64,000 bases of DNA from CAZELM01 sp964512995. Lineage in GTDB: Bacteria > CSSED10-310. Position numbers and translations under genes: made by a program. Each line of letters begins with the position of its first letter. Position 1 is the stretch's first letter. The DNA lies in NCBI GenBank assembly GCA_964512995.1, contig CAZELM010000019.1, positions 1-64,000 of the forward strand, given 5' to 3'. Shown here one piece after another: positions 48,201 to 56,982 of this stretch. Below the pieces are notes generated by a model. It saw nothing but the letters and a program-made list of their open reading frames with translations, searched no databases and was not told where the DNA came from.

Positions 48201-48764
48201 CGGCGTGAGGAAACACGTGAGGGAAGTATCCGGAGGTCATCGGATGGACTTCCGCTCCAGATCACCCGTGGTGCTGGAAATGGCGAAATAGAGACCATTT
48301 TTTATGATTCAGCAGGCCATGTTCATACGCATCTGATCAAATACGAAGATGGACACATGTATCTTCTGTCCCCCGTCTCCAATACTCATCCCCGGGTCAT
48401 CCTGGGTGAAGCCTGGACATTGCATGATATATTGCGAAATCTGACGCTTAACGAAACCAAACTGGTGGTATTGGCAGCATGTGAATCCGGACCGATCATC
48501 CTGGGAGCTCTGCCTGATGAATATATGAGCTTATCGGCTGGATTTCTGGCGGCTGGCGTTAGCACCGTCGTCCATACGCTCTGGGCGGTAGATGATTGGA
48601 GCACCTATCTTCTGATGCGCCAATTTTATCATTACCTTATCAATGAACATTTATCTCCCATCCATTCTCTGCGGAAAGCTCAACGATATCTCCGATCGAT
48701 TCCGGGATATGAAAGCTTTTTCTACTGGGGAGCTTTCCAGGTTTCCGGAAGCAGTGATTCGTAA
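45279..48764 (+). CDS. TPR-CHAT caspase-like protease
   Basis: 1161 residues. The N-terminal 700 residues are helical with degenerate TPR units of about 55 residues (RAENIEIAIALYQEALEI, ADNIEKAIELYHKTLTV). The C-terminal CHAT domain (about 780-1160) has catalytic H948 in HLACHG and C1068 in LAACESG. The 120-residue gap between them is larger than usual because of an insertion rich in charged residues. The end, AGVSTVVHTLWAVDD...SLRKAQRYLR...FFYWGAFQVSG, is typical of CHAT. The GTG start has GGAGGAG 6 bases upstream. It has no signal peptide. About 570 bp downstream is an ECF sigma gene with an overlapping anti-sigma gene; CHAT cleavage of that anti-sigma is a testable idea. Confidence 0.9.
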   Translation: MEYLYDALTHMMTLPIKVFHYQIIKRHPELLHEPGSIVLEELRSKAIKCISSSSLKALSRLYALKDLLERCRSMGVLRGIFGAGETKILPQMLKYPADIEKRLYDIFATDQSRDIDERISYIEGILLRLDINYHRLLWIELHQHIALLLLQRLDRTQTQSFDDAIRLCNLILQWCPVTFSPYIWADVKEIHAYALQNIQIGIRVENIEKSLAILNDILMVRTKGSLPLEWARTMILLGNGYQIRQQGSPSENLDAAIKAYHDALTVFTRETMPYEWVSGMISLGSIYIYHPKQGRPEDLELGISIFEKILTVLTPEMDANEYARALFCIGEAYQKWQAGDLANIRERSIRAYHTALKVCPKETAPVNWARIKSRLATAYTKRLIGDRAENIEIAIALYQEALEIRDRRTMQVDWASTTNDLANAYYFRERGERADNIEKAIELYHKTLTVRTLRSTPDDWASTMHNLGVAYRERNYGSRKENLLKAIECFNNALNVRQRDSAPDHWVYTKYNLILANYAYHQKSPDITAQCIDELEECLGVLARFVFPIRRINMLRDLADLLMANENWEKAAAVFEEIHEINIILKARELTVESQSDRIRRTDKIYAAAAYCYDRLGRFDQSICWLERGKTQVLRDRTAKDQALFHKLRHEDSMQYRMILKKLSFLNAQIDRTDYFVHISDMIKQAQNELTALTAHIRQYLPDFLSSGMDYSNIKNLLAIDGAKAFIIFNITSYGSSVSILAGKPDDPIERTFFLNHFTEMSLKEILERWGNAHRVLANEFRTCSGITDLDFGRSVEIKECAILAWQNTVTKLLQELYAMLFVPIRHVLETLKPKQLVLITHHALHILPLYLIPLAGYGKKQYLIDFYEVIQAPSFHFLQSAHPSSGSSYRSFMGIGNPIGDLPGADLEIEIASTFFREAEIIAGENATISVIKKKAPAFDILHLACHGVPDLIDINNSYLLLAAENTEQRPISRREETREGSIRRSSDGLPLQITRGAGNGEIETIFYDSAGHVHTHLIKYEDGHMYLLSPVSNTHPRVILGEAWTLHDILRNLTLNETKLVVLAACESGPIILGALPDEYMSLSAGFLAAGVSTVVHTLWAVDDWSTYLLMRQFYHYLINEHLSPIHSLRKAQRYLRSIPGYESFFYWGAFQVSGSSDS

Positions 48765-49333
48765 TTACCGTACCAGTGGGGGAGGCCAGCGCACCTGACT
48801 ATCCTCAGGCAGTTCCTGAGGATGTAACAGGACCCATGGAATGTGACCGGCATCGGAGGGAAATAAATACTCATCGAGCTCCAATTCCATCCCATTCAGA
48901 TATGAAAACTCATTCAACAGATGCTTTTTCTGTAACATACGTTGTGTCTCATTCCCTAGTGTCTGTCATCCAGTAAAACCTGAATCTGTCTAATCGCACC
49001 ATTGATCCACTCCAACAGCGGTAGACAGTCGAAAAAATTTATATAAAGCCGAAGTTATCCGGCACATAAACGAAATTATCAATATCATAACGGCATGCAG
49101 GAGTATTATTCATTGAACATTATTATATCAACAGCAAGATAAAAGTAAAGGTAATGCCAGACGAAGAACCATTTTCATATGCAGGCTTCCGCTCAAACCT
49201 GATTGGATTGATTTTAAAACACAACACGATATATAAAAAAAAGGACTTCAGTCAGACAAAAATGCGAGACCAAACCGTTTTTCAATAAACGGCGATATTG
49301 ACGCTGACCAATTTTTAAGTGGAACCGAACCGA
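48765..49333. other. Intergenic region between the CHAT and ECF sigma genes
   Basis: About 570 bp. It contains a perfect hairpin, ATCCTCAGG (48801-48809), loop CAGTT, CCTGAGGAT (48815-48823), with no T run after it; it could be a weak terminator or an RNA structure. The rest is AT-rich (49070-49310) and presumably holds the promoter of the sigma gene. No gene is seen. Confidence 0.45.
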
Positions 49334-49933
49334 ATGAGTGGAGATGATTCAGAAAAAAATCCATTGTTTCAAAGGCTATTGGAAGATTTCCCGGAAGCCT
49401 TCACCGAGTTTTATAACTCATACAAGCACAATGTCCTGAAAATGAATATCCGATTATTGCGCGATATCATGCTGGCTGAAAATGTGACAGCAGATTGCTT
49501 TTTAAAATTATACAAGGACCGGAATCAGATTTTACCCACTATTTCGAATATGCAACATCTGGTCGCCTTTTTTTATAAGATGAACAAAAACAGATGTCTG
49601 GATGTACTTCGTCAGGAAATGAAGAGATCTCCGGAACCAGAAAAAGACTTTGGACGGGAGCGGGAAAACCGGCGAACTCATGGTGAACAACAAACCGCTC
49701 TTTATGATGGCACCCGCGTCTTGTTATCGTTACAAATGGCCGATTGTCTGGCGAAAATTCCACTTCCGACACGTATGATTGTCATACAGAAAATCGTTTT
49801 TGGATATACGTTTATCGAAATCGCCAAACAGCTTCAGTATGCAACCAACAATCAGGGGATCAAAAAAGTGGAGCGAATTTTACGACAGGGGCTGGCTCAA
49901 CTGACATCCTGTTTGAAGGGAAAAAGCAAATGA
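49334..49933 (+). CDS. ECF-like RNA polymerase sigma factor
   Basis: 199 residues. Region 2 is recognisable (FPEAFTEFYNSYKHNVLKM, then AENVTADCFLKLYKDR and LVAFFYKMNKNRCLDVLRQEM), and region 4 is a helix-turn-helix (LPTRMIVIQKIVFGYTFIEIAKQL...GIKKVERILRQGL). It is divergent. A GTG at 49319 is an alternative start. The 3' end overlaps the next gene by 4 bases (ATGA). Proximity to the TPR-CHAT gene suggests a shared pathway, but they need not share a transcript. Confidence 0.75.
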   Translation: MSGDDSEKNPLFQRLLEDFPEAFTEFYNSYKHNVLKMNIRLLRDIMLAENVTADCFLKLYKDRNQILPTISNMQHLVAFFYKMNKNRCLDVLRQEMKRSPEPEKDFGRERENRRTHGEQQTALYDGTRVLLSLQMADCLAKIPLPTRMIVIQKIVFGYTFIEIAKQLQYATNNQGIKKVERILRQGLAQLTSCLKGKSK

Positions 49934-50820
49934 ACCTTTCTCAGAACAATGATTATCCATCAGAATGTGGCACTCCGGAGATCAGACAGTTGTTGCTGTG
50001 CCATTCATCAACTGATGCATTTGAAAAACCACTGTTGACTCTGGATCCTGAAATTGTCGATCATATCACATCATGCCCGACATGTTTCCCACTTTATGTT
50101 CAATCAAATCGTGGTAAGCGCCATAAACAGGAACCTGAAATAGACACAAGCCGTCTCGATAAAAAAGTCCACCACCGGCTTCGCTGGATCATTCTTGAGG
50201 AGATGCTGGATCAACGTCTGAAGCAGCTCCAGGACATTATGCCATTTGCATTCTCAATGCCCGTGTCAGCAATTCTTCGCGGGATTTCTCCACCGCTTCC
50301 CGATACAGAAATTACGAAAACTCCTTTTGATTTGAACGCCATCTATGCCACCATTGCGGAGCATCCACCCCGGATTTTTGAACTCAATCTATGCTGTCTG
50401 TCTACAAACGTCCACGACCTGACACAATTACACTATTCCCGTGATCCCTATAAACCTGAAAGACTGGTCATCCGGTTACACGGACTGAATCCTGAACTCA
50501 CAGAATATGATGCGTACCTTGTATCGACACCCATGTTTCATCTCCAAGCGTTTACAGACAGCACTGATCCGGAAATTCTTATCGGAATTATCCGGGAGAA
50601 GCTGGAAAAGCTTGCTCAGGGTCCTGATCAGGCTATTGTAGATCTCTTCGCAGGAATATTCGATCAAAGCCTGGTAATCTTCCCGCAGATCAGCTCAGCC
50701 GGGGAAGGGAGTGACACCGGTTGTTTTGAATTTACCATCGATGCAGTGACTTCCGCCCTGCTGGCCAATACATCCAGACTGAATTTTCTTGTTTTTGGGA
50801 GTGAGTATCTGCTTGGATAA
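49930..50820 (+). CDS. Soluble zinc-binding (ZAS) anti-sigma candidate
   Basis: 296 residues. The zinc anti-sigma motif HxxxCxxC is present at H45, C49, C52 (HITSCPTC). Unlike most ZAS proteins there is no membrane helix; instead a soluble C-terminal domain of about 240 residues follows, predicted mixed alpha/beta, with no family I recognise. GAAGGG is 9 bases before the ATG, which overlaps the sigma stop codon, so the pair is translationally coupled and this is almost certainly the sigma regulator. The large cytosolic domain could be the signal input, for example a protease cleavage site or a ligand pocket. Confidence 0.6.
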   Translation: MNLSQNNDYPSECGTPEIRQLLLCHSSTDAFEKPLLTLDPEIVDHITSCPTCFPLYVQSNRGKRHKQEPEIDTSRLDKKVHHRLRWIILEEMLDQRLKQLQDIMPFAFSMPVSAILRGISPPLPDTEITKTPFDLNAIYATIAEHPPRIFELNLCCLSTNVHDLTQLHYSRDPYKPERLVIRLHGLNPELTEYDAYLVSTPMFHLQAFTDSTDPEILIGIIREKLEKLAQGPDQAIVDLFAGIFDQSLVIFPQISSAGEGSDTGCFEFTIDAVTSALLANTSRLNFLVFGSEYLLG

Positions 50821-51037
50821 ACAGTTTGATAGATGTCGGCCGTAAAACAAAATCCGGATTCGCCGCAATCATGAGCGATTTTGTATCCCGGAATTGCGGC
50901 ATTCTTATTCCGGTGATCGAGTAACGATTAAAACGTATCGCTCATATCTCCAGCAGATGTCGCTTGTGTTGTTTCAATCGCTGCATAATAATTCATGTGG
51001 TGTTTACGCATCTGGAATACAAACTGGAGTCACCGGA

Positions 51038-51601
51038 ATGATTGAAACGCCTCGATTGCTTTTAAAAAAACACACACTGGACAATCTGGAAAGCTTGAAA
51101 AAATGGTTCAACGATCCGGAGTTATGTTTCTATGATGACGATGAACCCTTTCGATTCATACCGGGAGAGGCGATTTGGGAGATGCTTCAGGAAATGATAC
51201 AAAAAGGTCCGGATTCAGATGGAACGGTCAAACACTTTGCCATTCACTTGAAATCAACCGATGCATTGATCGGATATTGCATGATCGCCATGATTGATCG
51301 GCATAACCGGAGATGCAGTCTGGGACTGACGATCGGTAGCAAACATGAATGGAACAAGGGATATGCCAGGGAAGTCCTGATCGGTCTGCTGGCGTTTTGT
51401 TATTGTCAACTCAATATGCATCGGATTGAAGCGGAAATCTTTTCATTCAATCTTCGGTCGATCCGGTTGTTTGAAAGCGCTGGATTCAAAAGGGAGGGCA
51501 TCCGGAGAGAGTCGGTATGGAAATCCGGCTCATTTTTCGATGCGTATCAGTATGGTCTTCTGGAGCATGAATGGCGTTCCGGCCAGTCAGTAAAAATATA
51601 G
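51038..51601 (+). CDS. GNAT acetyltransferase (RimJ/RimL-like)
   Basis: 187 residues. MIETPRLLLKKHTLDNLE is the usual start of this branch; the acetyl-CoA-binding segment is around GSKHEWNKGYAREVLIGLL, and FNLRSIRLFESAGFKREGIRRES closes the fold. Members acetylate protein N termini, amino acids or small molecules; the substrate is unknown. GGAG is 9 bases before the ATG. In-frame upstream codons to 50894 lack support. It is convergent to rnfA across a shared terminator. Confidence 0.8.
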   Translation: MIETPRLLLKKHTLDNLESLKKWFNDPELCFYDDDEPFRFIPGEAIWEMLQEMIQKGPDSDGTVKHFAIHLKSTDALIGYCMIAMIDRHNRRCSLGLTIGSKHEWNKGYAREVLIGLLAFCYCQLNMHRIEAEIFSFNLRSIRLFESAGFKREGIRRESVWKSGSFFDAYQYGLLEHEWRSGQSVKI

Positions 51602-51663
51602 TCATCACCGGACTTCCCCCAAATGCATCTTTCCCATTACACTGATCCATCCGGGTGAATACA

Positions 51664-51708
51664 AAAAAGGTTCAATGACCGTCCATTCAGCGGATCATTA
51701 AACCTTTT
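51664..51708. terminator. Bidirectional terminator between GNAT and rnfA
   Basis: AAAAAGGTTcAATGA (51664-51678) pairs with TCATTaAACCTTTTT (51695-51708 and adjacent base); A and T runs flank both sides, so it can end transcription from both convergent genes. Confidence 0.8.
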
Positions 51709-51736
51709 TATTCCTGTATCAACTGGATACGATGGA

Positions 51737-52324
51737 TCAGAGCTTGACCAATCCGGCAAACCCCATGAAAGCCATCGACAGAATTGAAGCGGTAATCAAT
51801 GCGATCGGAATGCCTTTCAGAGAGGCAGGCACGTCTGCATAATCCAATCGTTCACGGATACTGGCAAACAAAACAATGGCGATCAAGAATCCCAGACTCG
51901 TTGAGATAGCGAAGATAATCGAGACCAGAAAGCTGTAATTCTTCTGTACTGCCAGAATTGCAGTTCCCAGAATCGTGCAATTGGTGGTAATCAGCGGGAG
52001 ATAGATACCCAGGCTTTGGTACAGAGCCGGCATCGCTTTTTTCATAAAAAGCTCAACAAATTGAACCAGTGCAGCAATGATCAGGATGAATGCAATGGTA
52101 CGCAAAAAAATCAGATCAAATTTTACCAGAATGAACCGATCAACAATCCAGGTAAATGCGGTGGATAACACCATGACGAATACAACCGCCAGGCTCATTC
52201 CGGTTGCCGTACTGATTTTCTTGGAAACTCCCAGATATGGACAGATGCCCAAGAACTGCATGAAAACGATATTGTTCACCAACATCGCAGAAATGGACAA
52301 TAAAATAATATATCCAAAGCTCAT
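51737..52324 (-). CDS. rnfA: Rnf complex subunit A
   Basis: 195 residues, six membrane helices, RnfA/NqrE family. FMQFLGICPYLGVSK near the N terminus, with a Cys, is the conserved segment that binds an iron-sulfur centre with RnfE. The Rnf complex moves electrons between ferredoxin and NAD while pumping Na+ or H+. The start overlaps the end of rnfE by 4 bases; it is the last gene of the operon. Confidence 0.93.
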   Translation of the reverse strand: MSFGYIILLSISAMLVNNIVFMQFLGICPYLGVSKKISTATGMSLAVVFVMVLSTAFTWIVDRFILVKFDLIFLRTIAFILIIAALVQFVELFMKKAMPALYQSLGIYLPLITTNCTILGTAILAVQKNYSFLVSIIFAISTSLGFLIAIVLFASIRERLDYADVPASLKGIPIALITASILSMAFMGFAGLVKL

Positions 52325-52944
52325 GATGACGCTCCTTTGTCCGCTTTACGCTGGTTGAGATAGGCAATGAGACCCATGAGATACCCCAATGTCAAAAACG
52401 CTCCGGGTGGCATGATCATGATCAGCAAAGAATTGAAGTGACTTCCAAATAGTGGAAAATTCATCCATGAGCCATTCCCCAGTATTTCCCGAACTGTTCC
52501 CATAATAAACAAGGCGATGCCGAATCCCAATCCCATGCCAAATCCATCGATCAAGGATCGAACCACTCCATTTTTATATGCGAACGCCTCCGCTCGGCCG
52601 AGGACGATGCAGTTGACAACGATCAATGGAATAAAAATCCCCAGGGAACGATAGAGTGCTGGAGTATATGCCTGAGTCAACATTTCAACAATTGTAACGA
52701 AGGAAGCGATAATGACGATAAAACATGGGATTCTCATCTTTTTGGGAATGATACCCCGAAGCAGAGAGACGACCAGGTTGGACCCAACGAGAACAAACGT
52801 CGTTGCGATGGCCATACCGAATCCATTCACGACATTACTCGATACTCCCAATGTCGGACAGGTCCCCAGTAATAAGACCAATACCGGATTACTTTTCCAC
52901 AGGCCGTCAATCAGCACATTTTTAAGTGACTCATTGTTGCTCAT
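52321..52944 (-). CDS. rnfE: Rnf complex subunit E
   Basis: 207 residues, six membrane helices, RnfE/NqrD family. The conserved LLGTCPTLGVSSNV segment carries the Cys of the RnfA/RnfE iron-sulfur site. It is coupled to rnfG upstream and rnfA downstream by 4-base overlaps. Its length is normal. Confidence 0.93.
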   Translation of the reverse strand: MSNNESLKNVLIDGLWKSNPVLVLLLGTCPTLGVSSNVVNGFGMAIATTFVLVGSNLVVSLLRGIIPKKMRIPCFIVIIASFVTIVEMLTQAYTPALYRSLGIFIPLIVVNCIVLGRAEAFAYKNGVVRSLIDGFGMGLGFGIALFIMGTVREILGNGSWMNFPLFGSHFNSLLIMIMPPGAFLTLGYLMGLIAYLNQRKADKGASS

Positions 52945-53504
52945 AATGCACCTCGATACTGCTTGAAAATCGCCAATCCTTTTTCCATTGCATGAGTAAC
53001 CGCTCGGGATGTGATGGTCGCTGCAGTAATCGCATCCACATCTCCTGCATCCTTTTTGACTTTGAACTTGAAATTATCCAACGATTTCCCGATGAACTGT
53101 CCCCAAAAACCCTCCGAAGCGGCTTTCGTTCCCAGTCCGGGGGTTTCTTTTTGGTCCAGCATACAGAATCCGATGATCTTTCCTTCGTGATCGACCCCCA
53201 TCAGAAACTCGATCCGGCCACTGTATCCCTCATTGGTGTGCATCTTGATCGCGGCTCCTCTGAACTGGCCGTTTTCATTGACAGCATATAATGTGTAGGG
53301 ATCCTTATCGCTTTTTTCATCGGGTATCGTTTCTTCCTTGTATTCATCCTTCAGAAAAGGAACGACCTTTTTTAGAGCGGATTGAAGTTCCTGCTGCTTC
53401 ACCTCGGCGATTCTATCCTTGGTAGCGGTATAAACGACGCTGAGGCTAAGGCCGACGAACACTGAGATCAGCAACAGTATGATAACATCCTTAAATCCCT
53501 TCAT
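52941..53504 (-). CDS. rnfG: Rnf complex subunit G (flavoprotein)
   Basis: 187 residues with one N-terminal membrane helix (about 7-27) and a periplasmic FMN-binding domain. The flavinylation motif is TAAT at 160-163 in DAITAATITS, so T163 is the probable site of phosphodiester-linked FMN. This requires the flavin transferase ApbE, not seen here. The gene lies 9 bases after rnfD and overlaps rnfE by 4 bases. Confidence 0.92.
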   Translation of the reverse strand: MKGFKDVIILLLISVFVGLSLSVVYTATKDRIAEVKQQELQSALKKVVPFLKDEYKEETIPDEKSDKDPYTLYAVNENGQFRGAAIKMHTNEGYSGRIEFLMGVDHEGKIIGFCMLDQKETPGLGTKAASEGFWGQFIGKSLDNFKFKVKKDAGDVDAITAATITSRAVTHAMEKGLAIFKQYRGAL

Positions 53505-53513
53505 AGATCACCT

Positions 53514-54476
53514 CTAACCTCCAAATTTACGGACCTCGGTATATTTATCGATCAATGGTACCAAGGAATTCATGATGAGAATAGCAAACGATACTCCTTC
53601 CGGATATCCTCCGAAGAGCCGTATAATGCTTGTCAGAAGCCCGATTCCTGCTCCAAAGATAATCATTCCTTTACGAGTCAGCGGCGAAGTGACCATATCC
53701 GTTGCCATAAAAAAAGCACCCAGTACAGCTCCGCCGGTCAGGATATGGAACAATGGATCGGCATACTTACCCGAATCGACCAGATAAAAAATGCCGGTGA
53801 AGATAAACATGGAACCCAGCATGGAGATGGGGATCTCCCATGTAATGACTCTTCGGATCAGCAGATAAACAGCGCCGATGATCAGTGCAGCGGCTGAAAT
53901 TTCACCCAGAGATCCCGGGATAGTGCCATAGAAATAGCTGCTGAGACTGAAATGGGAGCGAACCGCTTCGATTCCTTCGGTTTTCAGTAATCCCAATGGG
54001 GTAGCGGTGGAAACGGCATCGGTCACGAAGTAAGTCGGCGTGGTCCACTGGGTCATCTGTACGGGAAACGAAATGAGCAGAAATACGCGAGAGACCAATG
54101 CTGGATTGAACAAATTATATCCCAGTCCGCCGAATGTCTGCTTGGCGATCACGATGGCGACAAAACTGCCGATAAAAACCATCCACAGTGGAGACGTCGG
54201 AGGAAGATTCATCGCCAGAAGGATGCCGGTGATGATGGCGCTGCCGTCATACATTGTTTTCTTGATATTTGGTTTGCCCAACAACCGAAGGAGCAGACCT
54301 TCGAACAATACGGATGTGACCACTGCTGCCACCACGACGATGAATGAATAAATACCGAACAAATAAAGGCTCAGTAAAATGGCAGGGATGAGTGCTATCA
54401 CGACATCGTACATGATCCTGGGAAGATCTTCCTTTGTACGAACATGGGGGGATGATGCGATGACAATGGGTTTCAT
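53514..54476 (-). CDS. rnfD: Rnf complex subunit D (flavoprotein)
   Basis: 320 residues, multi-spanning. The flavinylation motif STAT is at 156-159, so T159 is the likely FMN attachment residue. The start ATG (54476) overlaps the rnfC stop by 4 bases with AAGGAG upstream; a longer in-frame start at 54575 would lie inside rnfC. Conserved segments such as NPALVSRVFLL and LLAMNLPPTSPLW are present. Confidence 0.93.
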   Translation of the reverse strand: MKPIVIASSPHVRTKEDLPRIMYDVVIALIPAILLSLYLFGIYSFIVVVAAVVTSVLFEGLLLRLLGKPNIKKTMYDGSAIITGILLAMNLPPTSPLWMVFIGSFVAIVIAKQTFGGLGYNLFNPALVSRVFLLISFPVQMTQWTTPTYFVTDAVSTATPLGLLKTEGIEAVRSHFSLSSYFYGTIPGSLGEISAAALIIGAVYLLIRRVITWEIPISMLGSMFIFTGIFYLVDSGKYADPLFHILTGGAVLGAFFMATDMVTSPLTRKGMIIFGAGIGLLTSIIRLFGGYPEGVSFAILIMNSLVPLIDKYTEVRKFGG

Positions 54477-55825
54477 TTTCCGCTCCTTGACGCATTTCGA
54501 AAAATCGTTTTTCCTATTCGAAGCCAGTGCACCAATTGCCGATGGGTCGGGCAGATATAGCTGCAAGTTCCGCATTCAATGCAGTCCATGATGTTTTTCA
54601 GGCCGTCGGGGTTGTTGAATTGAGCGGCCATCGCAAGTGCTGTCGGCATCAACCCCATCGGACAATGCGACACACATCGGCCACAACGGATACAGGGACC
54701 TTCCGGTTCATAGTGAATATCCTCATCTGCAAGCACAAGAATGCCGGATGTTCCTTTTGTCAGCGATACATCCAATTGGCGAACGGTTTTGCCCATCATC
54801 GGTCCACCATTGATGACTTTGTTCACTCGGTCATTATCTTTGAATCCGCCTGCTCCGGCATTGACAGCATGCTCAAAGGTCGTGCCGATCCGGATTCGGA
54901 AGTTTCCCGGATTCTGTACAAAACCGGTAATGGTCGTCACCCGCTCCCACAATGATTTATTGCGATAAATCGCTTCATAGATGGCATAAACTGTCCCGAT
55001 ATTCTGAACCAGACAACCGACATCGAATGGGAGTTTTCCGGAGGGAACCTGTCGACCGAGCACAGCCTGTATCAGCTGTTTTTCGCCGCCTTGGGGATAT
55101 TTCGTCTTCAACCCAGCGACGGTAATGCCGGGAAAGGAGTTTGAGTTCAGGCATTGTTGAAACCGGTCCATGGCATCTGGCTTATTATTTTCTATACCGA
55201 TATAGACGGTTTGCACATTGAGAATTTTCTGGATGATCTGAATGCCTTTGAGAATCTGTTCGGTCTGTTCAAGCATCAACTGATGGTCAGCGGTCAGAAA
55301 TGGTTCACATTCTGCGCCGTTGATCAGAATGGAGTCGACCTTTTTGTCGGGCGGAGGGGATAGTTTTACATGCGTCGAAAAGGTGGCTCCTCCTTCGCCG
55401 ACAATTCCATGTTCCTTGATTTTGTCGAGCAGATCCTTTTGAGAAATGCGGTTGATATCGATGTCAGCCGGTTCACGGAATTTCAACGAATCCTGCTCTG
55501 TTTTTTCCTTATCCACATCAATAACAATGGTCTCCGCCATCGTTCCCACCGCGGTCATCATCTGCTGGATTTTTTTTACCTGACCGGACACCGAGCTGTG
55601 GACGTGGGCGGAGATGAATCCATCCGCTTCTCCGATTCGTTCCCCTACCGAGACATCCTGTTTGGCTTTCACCAGACACTTGGCGGGTTTCCCCAAGTGT
55701 TGGTTCAAATTGATGAATACAGTATCCGGCAGGGGGATTTCGGTGATGGATTTGTGCTCACTGATAGTTTTATTTTCCGGAGGATGCACACCGCCACGCT
55801 GAAATGTAAATAATCTTATGGCCAT
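54473..55825 (-). CDS. rnfC: Rnf complex subunit C
   Basis: 450 residues, the NADH-oxidising soluble subunit. It has an N-terminal SLBB-like region (HVHSSVSGQVKKI), a Rossmann-type NAD/FMN region around GEGGATFSTHVKL, and two ferredoxin-type clusters near the C terminus (CIRCGRCVSHCP and CIECGTCSYICP). It begins 12 bases after rnfB. The GGVHPPENK motif near the N terminus is characteristic of the family. Confidence 0.93.
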   Translation of the reverse strand: MAIRLFTFQRGGVHPPENKTISEHKSITEIPLPDTVFINLNQHLGKPAKCLVKAKQDVSVGERIGEADGFISAHVHSSVSGQVKKIQQMMTAVGTMAETIVIDVDKEKTEQDSLKFREPADIDINRISQKDLLDKIKEHGIVGEGGATFSTHVKLSPPPDKKVDSILINGAECEPFLTADHQLMLEQTEQILKGIQIIQKILNVQTVYIGIENNKPDAMDRFQQCLNSNSFPGITVAGLKTKYPQGGEKQLIQAVLGRQVPSGKLPFDVGCLVQNIGTVYAIYEAIYRNKSLWERVTTITGFVQNPGNFRIRIGTTFEHAVNAGAGGFKDNDRVNKVINGGPMMGKTVRQLDVSLTKGTSGILVLADEDIHYEPEGPCIRCGRCVSHCPMGLMPTALAMAAQFNNPDGLKNIMDCIECGTCSYICPTHRQLVHWLRIGKTIFRNASRSGK

Positions 55826-55837
55826 AACTGATCTCCC

Positions 55838-56677
55838 CTAAGCAGTAAGAACATTTTCTTTGGTCGAAGTTTCTTTGATCGCCATGGACCCATCCCGAAA
55901 CAAGATGGTTTTCGTCGGGCATTTTTCGACACACGCCATGCATTCCGTGCAGTTCTGTGGATTGACCCGAGAAAGAAATGGCTGATACTCAATGGCACTA
56001 TAACTACATGCTTTTTCGCACAATTTGCACCCGATGCATCCCACCGAACAGTATGATTTGACATCCGCACCCTTTTCCGGAGAGCTGCAGGCGACATAGA
56101 CCCGTTTCGCATAGGGTGTCATGGAAATCAGGTTTCGAGGACAGGTTTTTACGCATGCGCCACAAGCGACGCATTTATCCTCATCAACCACTGCCAATCC
56201 ATTGATCAGTTTGATTGCATCGAACTTGCACGCACGGATACAATCTCCCAACCCCATGCACCCGTACGGGCATACGAGATCAACGGAATTTCCGATCGTT
56301 GCCGCTGAGCAGTTCCGGATACCCAGATAAGTGGCTTCACGTCGACTATCAGCTCCACCCCGGCAATTGACACGAGCGACCATACGGTCTGTCTGGATCA
56401 TCTCTACACCTAATACTTTTGCGATCTGTTGCATTACGTTGGCACCTGCCACAGGACATGTCCGGCTCAGATCATTCGAATCAACCAATCCTTCCGCAAA
56501 TGCACGGCAACCTGCAAACCCACATCCGCCACAATTCGCTCCCGGCAATAATGCTTCCACATCATCAATCAGTGGATTTTCCTGAACGGCAAATTTTTTA
56601 GATGCAAGGAATAAAACAACTCCGGAGAGGAACGCGATAGCACCTAAACTCACCGTTGTGATGACAATGACATTCAT
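55838..56677 (-). CDS. rnfB: Rnf complex subunit B
   Basis: 279 residues. An N-terminal membrane anchor (about 3-25) is followed by the Fer4-type motif C49, C52, C57, C74 (NCGGCGFAGC) and a string of ferredoxin clusters (CVACGACVKTCP, CIGCKLCEKACS, CTECMACVEKCP). It accepts electrons from ferredoxin. AAGGAG is 6 bases before the ATG. It is first in the operon; the order B-C-D-G-E-A matches that described in Bacteroidota-type Rnf clusters. Confidence 0.94.
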   Translation of the reverse strand: MNVIVITTVSLGAIAFLSGVVLFLASKKFAVQENPLIDDVEALLPGANCGGCGFAGCRAFAEGLVDSNDLSRTCPVAGANVMQQIAKVLGVEMIQTDRMVARVNCRGGADSRREATYLGIRNCSAATIGNSVDLVCPYGCMGLGDCIRACKFDAIKLINGLAVVDEDKCVACGACVKTCPRNLISMTPYAKRVYVACSSPEKGADVKSYCSVGCIGCKLCEKACSYSAIEYQPFLSRVNPQNCTECMACVEKCPTKTILFRDGSMAIKETSTKENVLTA

Positions 56678-56982
56678 CTGTTACTCCTTATCAATTCATC
56701 CTTTTGTGACATATAAAACAATGATTCACATCTGTTCTCAAACAAACCACCACTCATTATGCTGCAAACAGCATGGTCCAGTGCTTTGTCATATCACAAC
56801 AGAATCCCCAATTAAATACATGGACCGAGCCAACTGGATGGGTGCCTTCAGATGACTCAATTTTGTGGAATCTGCTTTTCAATCTTTTAACTTCCAAATA
56901 CATACCCCTTGCAAGCACCGTTGAGTTGATGTTAAAAACCATAAACGGAATCGAATCATCCGTGATGGAATGGAGGAATACA
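56678..56982. other. Divergent region between rnfB and the DHOD-like gene
   Basis: About 305 bp that must hold both promoters. I see no clear consensus promoter, hairpin or gene; an in-frame ATG at 56773 has no ribosome site and encodes residues with no homology to the dihydroorotate dehydrogenase family. Confidence 0.35.
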
